Shown here: positions 33,327 through 43,092 of the stretch, in pieces
How positions within the stretch are numbered: the first letter of the stretch is position 1
Layout: each line of letters opens with the position of its first letter
Source: Sparassis latifolia
Taxonomy: Eukaryota; Basidiomycota; Agaricomycetes; Polyporales; Sparassidaceae
Reading direction: 5' to 3'
Assembly (NCBI GenBank): GCA_018466975.1
Contig: CM031558.1
Span: 2,914,001 to 2,978,000, forward strand
Length of the DNA stretch: 64,000 bases
Notes under the pieces: generated by a model
The model's database searches: none
What the model was told of the DNA's origin: nothing
Seen by the model: the letters and a program-made list of their open reading frames with translations, nothing else
Program-made: the position numbers and the translations under genes

Positions 33327-33890
33327 CGGTTTTAGTGAGGTTAAAGTTGAGAATGTAAGATACGAGGACTGTAGTCATGGAAGGTACAATATATGACACT
33401 CAGAAGAGAACTCAACAATCAGAACAGGCCACTTATCTCAGCCAGTCACTCGTCTCTAGCCAGCATTGGCCGTACGTGTATCTATATATATAGATACATT
33501 TCACGATAATCTTCTTTGCTAATGCATCTAGACGATATTATATCCGGAATATTTTGAAACAGTGAAAGTTGACTGGACTGTGTGGACGCAATCGGTGAGC
33601 ATATTGTATCTGTCTCCTGCGTCAATGCTTCGTCGTTTGGGTTGAATCGTTTACATTGTGACGTACTACCCTTGAGATCGATTCACGATATCGATCAAGA
33701 TTCCTCACACTTGCGATTAAACTTCATTCTGTCAAACTTTTGGCTACATTCGGTTTATGGTCGTTCATGTGAGTCCTTGAAGGCATGATATTAATACTTA
33801 CGTGCTAGGGACCGGTTCGTTACAGCTGCGGAAGTGAAGCAGAGCAGAAGACGCAAAGTTAGAGTGAGTTGACATACGCAGATCTGCTCG
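33327..33890. other. GAL1 downstream flank
   Basis: No gene. Contains the 22-base AT-rich palindrome at 33477-33498 and may include the GAL1 polyadenylation region. Confidence 0.4.
33477..33498. repeat. Perfect 22-bp AT palindrome
   Basis: The stretch beginning TGTATCTATAT is its own reverse complement over 22 bases. It lies about 150 bp past the GAL1 stop. Could extrude or mark a 3' processing region; no direct evidence. Confidence 0.5.
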
Positions 33891-34706
33891 CTACAATCTA
33901 TACGACCTCTTTGCATTCCCTTCCAAGGTGCCTAGAAAGACGGCCATACCAGATAGAACCTGCCCGACGACGCTCACGATAAGAGCGTTGCCCGCGCCCA
34001 ACCCACCCGAATGTTTCCCATTAAGAACCGCCATACCGAGGCACTGTGCCGCCAACCCGACGCCGCATAGGGTTACGCACATGACGGGAAGCAAGTTATG
34101 GCCATACAGCTTCGCGATGCGGCTTTCCTCCTTCCTCCTCTCTGGCCCCATCACCACGATTTGGTAACTGCTGTACAGCAACAACCCTGCCGCGCCACCC
34201 AGCATAGAGGCTCCGACAGTTGCCTCGATGAATACACCGCCAGTGGCCTGAATGTAAGGCTCCGAGTGGGTGCTTTGGAAAACCAGCACACCTATGAGCA
34301 CGGTAAAACACGACCATGCTATCGCGACTGCTGTGCACGATAGCACGACGACAACGCCCCAGCCGATCGGGCGACAATATTCATGCACGCCGCTTTTAAT
34401 CGTTTCCCAGCGGATGAACTCCGGTATGATATGTGATGGCAGAAATGAAGACTGCGGTGTGGCGCATCGTATGGGAGGGACGACAAAGGACTTGTCAGAC
34501 GCTGTGGCGCCACCGAATGACTTCGCAAGACGGAGATCGATGTGTACATGGGCCGCGGGTAACTGCCGCGGGTCGTGGAGGGAAGGAAGAGAGGTGTAGA
34601 AGGGAAGATGGATGTCTTGCGTAGGGTTTGGTGTCTCCTCATAAGAACGCAGCGCGGCGTATCCGTTCGAGTGAGCCTTTGAAAAGAAACGCTTGAACAT
34701 ATTCAT
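33891..34706 (-). CDS. Four-helix membrane protein TM (intact copy)
   Basis: A 271-aa single-exon frame from ATG 34706 (MNMFKRFFSKAHSNGYAALR). The N-terminal ~110 residues are soluble (SFGGATASDKSFVVPPIRC). Four hydrophobic segments follow: WGVVVVLSCTAVAIAWSCF; a Gly/Ala-rich FIEATVGASMLGGAAGLLL; LLPVMCVTLCGVGLAAQCL; and ALIVSVVGQVLSGMAVFLG. The C-terminus is short and basic. No family is recognised. It is probably an integral membrane protein with a cytosolic N-terminal domain. The other three copies (20192, 26063, 40905) all lose the last two helices at the same point, so this one likely preserves the original structure. Confidence 0.7.
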   Translation of the reverse strand: MNMFKRFFSKAHSNGYAALRSYEETPNPTQDIHLPFYTSLPSLHDPRQLPAAHVHIDLRLAKSFGGATASDKSFVVPPIRCATPQSSFLPSHIIPEFIRWETIKSGVHEYCRPIGWGVVVVLSCTAVAIAWSCFTVLIGVLVFQSTHSEPYIQATGGVFIEATVGASMLGGAAGLLLYSSYQIVVMGPERRKEESRIAKLYGHNLLPVMCVTLCGVGLAAQCLGMAVLNGKHSGGLGAGNALIVSVVGQVLSGMAVFLGTLEGNAKRSYRL

Positions 34707-34835
34707 TATTTGGTGGAGAGCTACTAAGTGCTGCAGGACGGGGGTGAGGGATATGGGATGTGGTCGACCGCTGCTCTGGCTACCGCGTTTAACTTTAAGG
34801 GATTTGGTGGCTTGAGTGGCCTCCGTTAGGAACAA

Positions 34836-35592
34836 TACGAGTTACACCAGATTGTGGTCTACCGACCATATGGAGAAAGTCGCTCGATATTTCCACGATA
34901 CACACGGGGACGTAACTTACCCTGAAGATGGCCAGAGCAGCAGAATAATATAGACGGTAGAAGTCCTCATTGGGTCTTCAAACACTTACCAGTTACTGAG
35001 GTTTCAGTCGAGTCTGAGAACGTACAGGAATATCGGAACCACAAGCTAGGGATTCGCACTCTCCAGAAAAAGACTCAGTAACGAATGATAAATGCCATAT
35101 GCGTATGCTGGATATCTGGCGAGCACGGTTATGTCAGTAGTGGGGTATGCAGACAAAAAGCAAGCCGAGTGCATTTCAGATGGCCCAGCGCATCGCCTTT
35201 GTGGGTCCACCGCCGAATTTGGCAGGAGCCTGAGGTATGGCTTATCCGACAAGAACGTTCACCAGCTTGCTTGACCAGTCACTAGTCGCTTGCAACAATA
35301 TTTCTGCGTATGCGTGGTACTTCAACACGACAGAGATATTCAAGGATATCGAAGCGTGAACCCCGATCGTCAGCGTAAGATTTGAGGATTTCGCCAAGTA
35401 ATCAATAATGCGGAGTACGTTCTTGAGAATATTTGATGGAATCGCCCTATGGCCAATATTGTGCAACCACCTGTAAGTCGGGGAAGTTGTACGTGGTCCT
35501 GAAAGGTGAGACGCGGTAGAAGGAAAGTTAGACAAGCGCCTTACAACTAGCGCCTGCCGCAGTGACCACAGTACTAGTGGTGCAGGCGCATC
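34836..35592. other. Intergenic spacer, copy C1
   Basis: Inverted homologue of the F1-TM spacers at 19.36, 25.2 and 41.3 kb. Presumed divergent promoters of TM (minus) and F1 (plus). No further gene. Confidence 0.5.
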
Positions 35593-36966
35593 ATGATGTT
35601 GTCCATGCGCCTGCTGTCCCTCAACGACGATGTTCTCCTCCTTGTCGCCTCTTTTCTCCATCCACTCGATGCTCGCCGCTTGTCCGAGACCTGTCGCCAT
35701 CTCCATCTCATCGCGCTCCCTCAGGCACTTTCGGCCATAGTTCTCGGGACGTGCTTCCAACTCGCTGCATTCTGCAGATACATGCTCAGCAGCCCGCAAA
35801 CCCCTATGGATCTTTTGCGCGTGCTCGTCATTGTAGCTCCTGTGGGCGACGTTTCCAATGCCGCACTCCTCGCGGACGTGTTTGAACAGGCTCTCAGACT
35901 GCGGTCGATCCACATGCATCATTCAGACACCTTCATCGAGGCGGAACCGCGGATCAGCACTGCTCTCGCTGCCCTCGAGGACCTCGAGGACGTCACCCTG
36001 TTTAATGCTCGCGAGCTTGTGCGGGAGATGCTCCCGAGACTGCGCAGTAAGCCGCGCAAAGTGCAGCTTCTCTGCCCTATGGAGTATCCTCGGCTTGTAC
36101 TCCACCTCTCTCAACTTTCTGCTCTGCGACACGCAGTGACGCTTTCACTATTCAACATCACGATCGAAGATGACACGCTTGTGGGCCAACCGGCGGCGCC
36201 TTTCGTGGCGTTGGAGCACCTCAGCCTGCACTATACTCAGATTCCCGCAGTTTTATTCCCATTCCCGAATCTCGACCGTGTGGAGGTGTGGCTTGGGGAG
36301 ATACTTGGACCCACACCAGATGCGGTTCTCTCACCGACGCCGCGCACTGTGCGCAACGTAAGCCTCGACGCGTCTTGGATCAGGATCGCGACGACAGAAG
36401 AGGACATTGTACAAGCACTGCGTGTGCTGCAGTTCGTCCAGCCCCTGACGCTCTCGCTGAAAATCTTTGTCCGCCCGTTGCTTGCATTCTGGACATGCCT
36501 TGTCGCGCTTTCTCCACAGCTCAGGTATCTGGACTTAGAGTTGGATACCATGAGGGTGCTTGAAAATGGTGTTCGAGTGTTTTCCCTTGTTACTGAATGG
36601 CTGGTAAGCGCACTCGGTCTTGATGATGCAATTGTCGTATCGCGTTGATATCTGGTTTCTATTTATTAGCGCGTAATATCCCCACTCCTCGCCTCGTTGA
36701 ACCTCCACTGTCTCCGTGTATCTGTGGCGCATTCGCGCACCAGTCCCCAGCAGCAGATTCAGGACATACTCTTGCAACATGTGGGTCCCTCGCTGCGCTA
36801 CATGTCAGTGAAATCTATGCCCATCGAGCATGAACACTGGCAAACCGATTGCGAGTATTCATGGTGGAGTGTCGAGGGGTCCGGCGACTCACGCAGGCTC
36901 GTGGCGATGTCCCTCGAGGCTGGTGAGGCCATTCACGAAACTCTATGCTCTGCAGTTGCGAATTAA
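35593..36966 (+). CDS. F-box protein F1, copy C1 (intact)
   Basis: Exons 35593-36603 and 36670-36966 (66-nt intron, GTAAGC..TTATTAG) encode 435 aa. F-box at the N-terminus (LLSLNDDVLLLVASFLHPL and LSETCRHLHLIALP). Leucine-rich body (LDRVEVWLGEILGPTPDAVL, LRYLDLELDTMRVLENGVR). C-terminal exon with CEYSWWSVEG. It differs from copy A throughout yet both stay open and keep the same intron phase, suggesting both may be functional SCF substrate receptors. Its 5' leader lacks the ~310-bp extra segment seen in copies A and C2. Confidence 0.8.
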
Positions 36967-37536
36967 ATTCGATGTTTACGATACGGACCTGTAGGTTGTT
37001 CTGCACTAGGGAGCGAGTAATTACTCACGTATTCCATGACAGTTTTAGCCGTTGGTTCTGTGACAATTTCCTCACTTCGGATGTTTGTTCCATCGTCAAT
37101 GAAAATTGCCTGTACTGTTGACCGCCCTTTCGCTGTCGATAGGCTCACGATATTGATATGGGCGAAACAGCCAGTGGGATAGCGGAGGGTCTAAGAAATT
37201 GCAGTGCGTTAAGGGCCGCTCAACTGCCGCTAAGGCCGCGTCGGGGATTTACCCGTTAATCGTTATGTGCAGTCTATGGGCCTTCTCGAAGGTGAGCCAA
37301 AAGGTGTCCGAGTCCGCGAGCCATACATTTACAGTGTGCCGCGGTCTCCACAGTGGTAGTGGTGGTTCATAGCGGCGGTGGTTCTTCATCGTGGCCGTGC
37401 GAAGCACCAGCAACACGGCGACGTTGACTCGGCGGCTAGTCTTAGAGACGACGAACTTAACCTAAGTGTGTCTACTCATCTGAGGAAAAACACGAGGGAC
37501 AATTTAGGATTAACAACACGGGCAACGACGTCACAT
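36967..37536. other. Spacer, inverse of 23.88-24.43 kb
   Basis: Non-coding. Matches the left-arm spacer in inverted orientation. Confidence 0.5.
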
Positions 37537-38386
37537 ACTATCGAATCGCCTTTTTCCACGCCGTCTGTGGTTCCCTTCCATCCAATTTACTTCTTAGCTA
37601 TCCACGCGTTTGCTTCCGTTACCGATCTGCAACTCTAAGACGTCGAATTTCGGACTTTCTTGGACTTCGCCAGCCTAGTCTCGAGCTTTCCGAATTTACT
37701 TGCTGTTGAATTCTGGAACGTATCTTGGCTGAGACACGGCTCAAATCAGTTTGCGCTGGATTGCTACAGGTCCCGCTTCCAATGGAATGATCTCGTCGTA
37801 CGTAGTAGTTATCCCTGCTTGCAGTTCTTGTGTCTACCTCTTTTTCAGATCGATGACGTGGAACTCACTGGGCTAGCTCAGTTACTGCGCGCTGTCGGCT
37901 CGTCTCTTCAGCATCTCACATTTAGAGCAGACAATGAATGGATGGAGTCGTTCGTATCAGGTCAGTTTTTCTTAAACGATACCCCAGGTAGACTGCTGAG
38001 GTTTTTGCCAGAAGAAGGCTTGAGCATGGTTCATTTGACGAGCCTTCGGTCGCTCCAGATTCCTATCCGACTCGATCGTACAGATTTTGGCTCGATAGAA
38101 GAGTTACTATCTCGACATATATGCAGTCAAGTAATGTGTTCGTTGACATTTTCATTTCACTATGGATATAACGCTACGCCGCTGGACGGTGCGAAAGATG
38201 TATTACTCCGGATGGAGCGCGCGGGCATTGAGGACGTCTCAGTTCTCCCTGCTAGAGCAGGTGATCTTCCGGTTCTCTTCCGGAGGCGATACCGAAGACC
38301 CCGCGAGAAGTTGGGAGCAGGATTTTCTCTCTGTAATGCCCAGATTGCAAGGGCGAGGGATTGCAAAGGTAGAATTTACGAGGTGA
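37537..38386 (+). pseudogene. F-box protein F2, copy C (truncated, two lesions)
   Basis: Begins at the same internal point as copy A (ESPFSTPSV), so lacks the F-box. A TAA interrupts the frame at about 37637 (where the intact copy reads LQLFHVEF). An 11-base deletion after AGIED at about 38238 shifts the last ~50 codons. The middle remains well conserved (FPNLLAVEFWNVSWLRHGSN). Non-functional. Confidence 0.85.
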
Positions 38387-38769
38387 GGAGAGTGGTGTGG
38401 AGAGGTGAGTGACACTGGTGCTTCGCTACTTCCAAAGTGACTGGCATTTCAACATTTACTAAGATTGACATGATATTCTCTTCTACATCCACGCAGATGT
38501 ACTAATTCTGGTGAGGAGAGTGGTGTGTGGAGAGGTGAGTGACACTGGTGCTTCGCTACTTCCAAAGTGACTGGCATTTCAACATTTACTAAGATTGACA
38601 TGATATTCTCTTCTACATCCACGCAGATGTACTAATTCTGGTGAGGAGAGTGGTGTGTGGAGAGGTGAGTGACACTGGTGCTTCGCTACTTTCAAAGTGA
38701 CTGGCATTTCAACATTTACTAAGATTGACATGATATTCTCTTCTACATCCACGCAGATGTACTAATTCT
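38382..38769. repeat. 130-bp minisatellite, three units (copy C)
   Basis: Units 38382-38509 (128 bp, lacking GT), 38510-38639 and 38640-38769, inverted relative to copies A and B. Units within the array are almost identical to each other. Confidence 0.9.
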
Positions 38770-38990
38770 TCTTTTACCTAGTCTTGACGTACACGGTAAA
38801 CAAGCTCATCTACAGATATGAATTTTAAGTGGACTAGTACAATGCTCAAAATACAGAGTGGATAGAACCAACACGGAGACTCCAACGGACGAGATGCACG
38901 TTACAGATTGGATAGAACCAGCACCGAGACGACATCTTCTCCACATACAACATGCACATTACAGTATAGAAAGAACCGACATCGAAGTCT

Positions 38991-40637
38991 TCAAGAATCG
39001 CTGAACGTCGAACCCAACCTATTGCAGTCTGCGGCGCGCGAACTCGCCTCGACCTTTCGGTCCCGGAGGTGGATCACCTTCCACACATAGCCATTCTCCA
39101 GCTCCATGCTTGAGCTCCGTGTCCTGGTAAGCAAACAGCAACGGGAGTCCTCGGTTCGTTGACCTAGCCACTGTGGGAAAAGAAATCAGCAATATGATCT
39201 CGGAGGGCGAGTGAAAACGTACGAAGAATCGAATCATCGGCTTGGCGCTTTCTCGCCCGTAGTCTGTGTTGATCACGACCTCGTCACGCCGGGTGTAGTC
39301 CGGCAAAATTCTCAGTTAGGGCGTCCCTCGCTGGAAAGAACTTATCTCCATTGTTGCAGAATTCGAACGTCAGTGCCGCGTTTGTTTGAAATTCACGCGA
39401 GGGCGTGCAACGCTCTTGCGGAATCCGGTCAGCCACTAACTGGCTCTGTTCAACTGGTTGCTGGTCCAATACAGGTTGGTTCTGTTCAATCACTAGCTGG
39501 TCCTGTTCGACTACTGGCTGACTCTGTTGAACTTTTATTAGTACAGACAATTTAGGCCTCAACATCGCATACCTCGATGACAGCAGGATGCCTAAGAGCT
39601 CCTGCAAGAGTAGCTAGAGATGCGAGGTGTCGGATGGCGCAGTTCCCCATTTTCCCACCTCCCCTGGGCAGGCCCATGGTCGTCCTGTAGCTTTTAGTCA
39701 GATCGTCTTATTGAAAGACATGGTGAAGGACGTACATAGGGGAATCGGTCATTTTGTGCGGAAAGGGCTGTGAATATGGTGTACGAAACCTTGGGCTCTC
39801 GTCACAAACCCTGCAATAAACAGTCAGTTTCGAGCAGATGTAAGCCCTCCTGTCGTCCAAAACCCAAAATCGGACAACACCACAATGCCGACGGGAGGTG
39901 CGTGGCATAGCGAAAGATGCTCTGGTCCGCGTGCTGCAGGCGCTTGCACATGTGATGAGGATGGTTGATATGGATAATGTAAGTCGTGATACATCATCGT
40001 GGAACTAGCGAGAAGCCGCTCGGAGAGCGGATCAAGCTGGTCATGATCCAAAAATGTTTGATCATCCAACTCCGTAATCCATGGTGCTCCATGAGCAGGG
40101 ATGGAAAGTCCTTCGTTATGTGACGAGGGTACTGCTCGACCCGGCAGAGCGTGTTCCTGCTGAACAAACGGGGACTGTACACTGACGTCCGCCATATTTG
40201 TCATGGAGTCAGACATAGATTGTTCACACCTGAGTTGAGCAGTGGCATCAGTATCGGTGAGCGAAAGAAGACTCTGACGCACAATATATACGGATCATGA
40301 AAGAGGGGAAATCCTAGGTCACGCGCTGAGCGGCCGCACTCCGCACCGTCGATTTCTCTGCATATAATACAAACCCGCGAACGCATCTGAGACTAATAAT
40401 GTCAGCGCAGTTCTTGAACACACGGAAAAGTTACTGACTAGACAACGCTTGATACGCATTATCATATGTGCTGTGCCGGTACTGCAGGAAAGGAATCATT
40501 AGGATAGTGAAGAGACACACAGTCGAGCTAACGCACGTCCATTGCAAGATAACGTGTGCAGTCCACGGATGAGTTTGTCTGAATGAGGTCCAGAGCTCAT
40601 AAGCGGTGACTCGGGATACCAAAATTCGTTTTTGCAT
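38991..40637 (-). CDS. Unrecognised multi-exon gene S, copy C (best preserved)
   Basis: From ATG 40637: exon 1 MQKRILVSRVTAYELW... with one hydrophobic helix (VCLFTILMIPFL); a short exon AFAGLYYMQRNRRCG; an exon CEQSMSDSMTNMADVSVQSP through LDDQTFLDHDQLDPLSERLL to PPVGIVV; an exon ending PHKMTDSPM; TTMGLPRGGGKMGNCAIRHL; a Gln-rich exon with repeated Q-P/L-V-V/I-E-Q; DYTRRDEVVINTDYGRESAK; and a last exon with WLGQRTEDYRCC and a stop at 38991. Most junctions keep frame with GT..AG introns. One junction (about 39300, after FFPARDAL) I could not resolve. A TATA box lies at 40696-40703. No family recognised. It could be a membrane-anchored regulator; that is a guess. Confidence 0.5.
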
Positions 40638-40695
40638 GTCTGGTTGAAGTGCGGAGGAGGGGGATTAACTGAGGAAAGCTCGCACCTCGTAGGGT

Positions 40696-40703
40696 CTTAT
40701 ATA
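40696..40703 (-). promoter_or_regulatory. TATA box of S gene, copy C
   Basis: TATATAAG on the minus strand, with the same spacing to the S start codon as in copies A and B. Confidence 0.65.
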
Positions 40704-40904
40704 GCTCGCAAGCCCGGCGCTTACGCCAGTCAGCAACTCCGGCAGCCACAAAGCAAGCAGCGAGATGTTCGCGTCACGTTGCAGCACAAAGACAATCGCC
40801 TTAGAGACCAACAATAGGGAACGTGCCATGTGTCCGATGCAGAATAGTCACTAAGCAAAGCAAGAAAAAAATTGGCACGAGCAGGCGCCTTCCTCCTCTC
40901 GGGA

Positions 40905-41240
40905 CCCATCACCACGATTTGGTAACTGCTGTACAGCAGCAATCCTGCCGCGCCACCCAGGATAGAAGCTCCGGTCAAGCGACAATATTCTTTCACCTCG
41001 CCTTTGATCGTTTCCCAGCGGATGAATTCCGGTATGATATGTGATGGCAGAAATGAAGAGTGCGGTGTGGCGCATCGGATGGGAGGGACAACAGAGCACT
41101 CATCAGACGCTGTGGCGCCGCTAAATGACTTAGAAGGGAAGATGGATATCTTGCGTAGGGTTTGGCGTCTCCTCATAAGAATGCAGAGCGGCGTATTCGT
41201 TCGAGTGAGCGGTCGAAAAGAAATGCTTGAGCATATTCAT
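40905..41240 (-). pseudogene. Membrane protein TM, copy C2 (internal deletions)
   Basis: Carries the N-terminal segment (AALHSYEETPNPTQDIHLPF), then a deletion removing the region before SFSGATASDE, and a second deletion joining CRLTG directly to ASILGGAAGLLLY, which removes the first helix. It ends at MGPERRK and runs into the S promoter like copies A and B. Non-functional. Confidence 0.8.
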
Positions 41241-42437
41241 TATTTGGTGGAGAGCTACTAAGTGCGCTGCAGGACGGAGGTTGAGGGATATGGGATGTGG
41301 TCGACCGCTGCTCTGGCTACCGCGTTTAACTTTAAGGTGGATTCGGTGGATTGAGTGGCCTCCATTTGGAACAATACAAGTTTCACCAGATTGTGGTCTG
41401 CCGACCATATGGTGAAAGTCGCTCGATATCTCCATGATACGCACGGGGACGTAAGTTACCCAGAAGATGGCCAGAGCAGCACAATAATATAGACGGTAGA
41501 AGTCCCCATTGGATCTTCAATCACTTACTAGTTACTGAGGTTTCAGTCGAGCCTGAGAATGTATAGGAAATCGGAACCACAAGCTAGCAACTTCCAGAAA
41601 AAGACCCAGCAACGAATGATAAATACCGTATGTGTATACTGGATATCTGGCGAGCAGGGTTATGTCAGTAGTGGGGTTATGCAGACAAAAAGCAAGTCGA
41701 GTGCATTTCAGATGGCCAGCGCATCGCCTTTGTGGGTCCACCGCCGAATTTGGCAGGAGGTATGGCTTATCCGACGAGAACGTTCACTTCACCAGCTTGC
41801 TTGACCAGTCACTTGCAATAATATTTCAGCGCAAGCGTGGTACTTCAACACGACATAGATATCCAAGGCTGTCGAAGCGCGAAACCCGATCGCCAGCGCA
41901 AGATTTGAGAACCAATAATGCGGAGTACGTTCCTGAGAATATTTGATGGAATCGCCTTATGGCCAATATTGTGCAACCACCTGTAAGTCGGGGAAGTTGT
42001 ACATAGCCCTGAAAGGTGAGACGTGGTAGAAGAAAAGTTAGACAAGCGCCTTACGACTAGCGCCTGCCGCGGTGACCACAGCCTGAGTGCCAGGCGCCCG
42101 GGCCTGGCTGGACAGCATGAGCCTGCTGTCCCTCAACGTTTCCAGCTTCAAGCTCAAGTTTAGAACGCGACGGTCGGGAGTGTCACACTGCGCTGAAGCC
42201 TTGCTTATAGAGACGTATACTGTTCTAGTTTTATATTTCGCGAGCACTTACCCTTCCGGTCGTTTCACACTCAGACCATTGCGCGCCATCGCTTAGCGCA
42301 CTGTCGACCTCTCGAACACGTTCTCAAGCGTCTCGTACGATCCCCTCCAGCAACGACTCTTTCTTCCTATCTAATAGTTTACGAGCCTAAACCAGCGCCC
42401 TCTGCCACGAGGTGACCGCAACAGACGCTTGGACAGC
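41241..42437. other. Spacer and F1 leader, copy C2
   Basis: Inverted homologue of 19.02-20.19 kb, including the duplicated F1 start fragment (GACAGCATGAGCCTGCTGTC at 42112) that precedes the real start by about 320 bp. Confidence 0.5.
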
Positions 42438-42728
42438 ATGAGCCTGTCCCTCAACGACGATGTTCTCCTTCTTGTTACCTCTTTTCTCCATCCACTCGAT
42501 GCTCTCCGCTTGTCCGAGACCTGTCGCCATCTCCATCTCATTGCGCTCCCTCAGGCACTTTCGGCCATAGTTCTCGGGACGTGCCTCCAACTCACCGCGT
42601 TCTGCAGATACATGCTCAGCAGCCCGCAAACCCGCATGCATCTTTTGCGCGCGATCGTCATCGCAGCTCCTGTGGGCGACGTTTTCAATACCGCACTCCT
42701 CGCGGACGTGTTTGAGCAGGCTCTCAAG
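42438..42728 (+). pseudogene. F-box protein F1, copy C2 (5' fragment)
   Basis: Encodes the F-box and first ~97 residues (MSLSLNDDVLLLVTSFLHPL to LLADVFEQAL), then breaks off at 42728 where unrelated sequence begins. The break is the outer edge of the right arm of the inverted duplication. Confidence 0.85.
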
Positions 42729-43092
42729 TGGGGAGAGCGTTACATACCCCCCCCTCTATACAATTTTCACCAGACGTTCTGACAACCCTTCCACCTCAAT
42801 TCCCAAAAAGGGTTGAAGGTCAGAACGGGTGGTTCCGAGACTAAGCTTCTTGGGGGGTATCGATATCACCCGGTAAGTTGAGTTGAAACGTCGGTTTACA
42901 GTTCTCCATGGCCAGTTTCACTAGTACGTCGGTAGTAGGTACTGCCCCCGGACCACTCACGCAGAGGTCGGCGCTAGTGTCGACATTACGGTTCCCGCCA
43001 GGGGTTTGTGCCCCTGGCTTCACCCCCAATGAATATACTCTCTTCCCTCGCAACTAATAGGGTAGTACTCTCCCCACTGCTCTCTTGCCTTA
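42729..43092. other. Junction sequence beyond the duplication
   Basis: No supported gene. A run of C (ACATACCCCCCCCTC) sits right at the break. Two halves, TTCTGACAACCCTTCC and GGTTGAAGGTCAGAA, form an imperfect inverted repeat at about 42777-42820. A minus-strand 70-codon frame (42841-43053) is protein-like but unrecognised. Confidence 0.4.

Larger units (their letters stand above)
34120..42728 (-). repeat. Right arm of large inverted duplication
   Basis: Inverse counterpart of 18733-26630. Reading its reverse strand from the right end gives F1 (5' part), TM, S, minisatellite, F2, spacer, F1, TM. It is longer than the left arm because the inner F1 is complete and the minisatellite has three units. 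It ends at 42728 within F1. Confidence 0.8.

Noticed and set aside
35562..35885. 107-codon frame at the start of F1 copy C1
   Set aside because: Out-of-frame reading of the F-box coding region.
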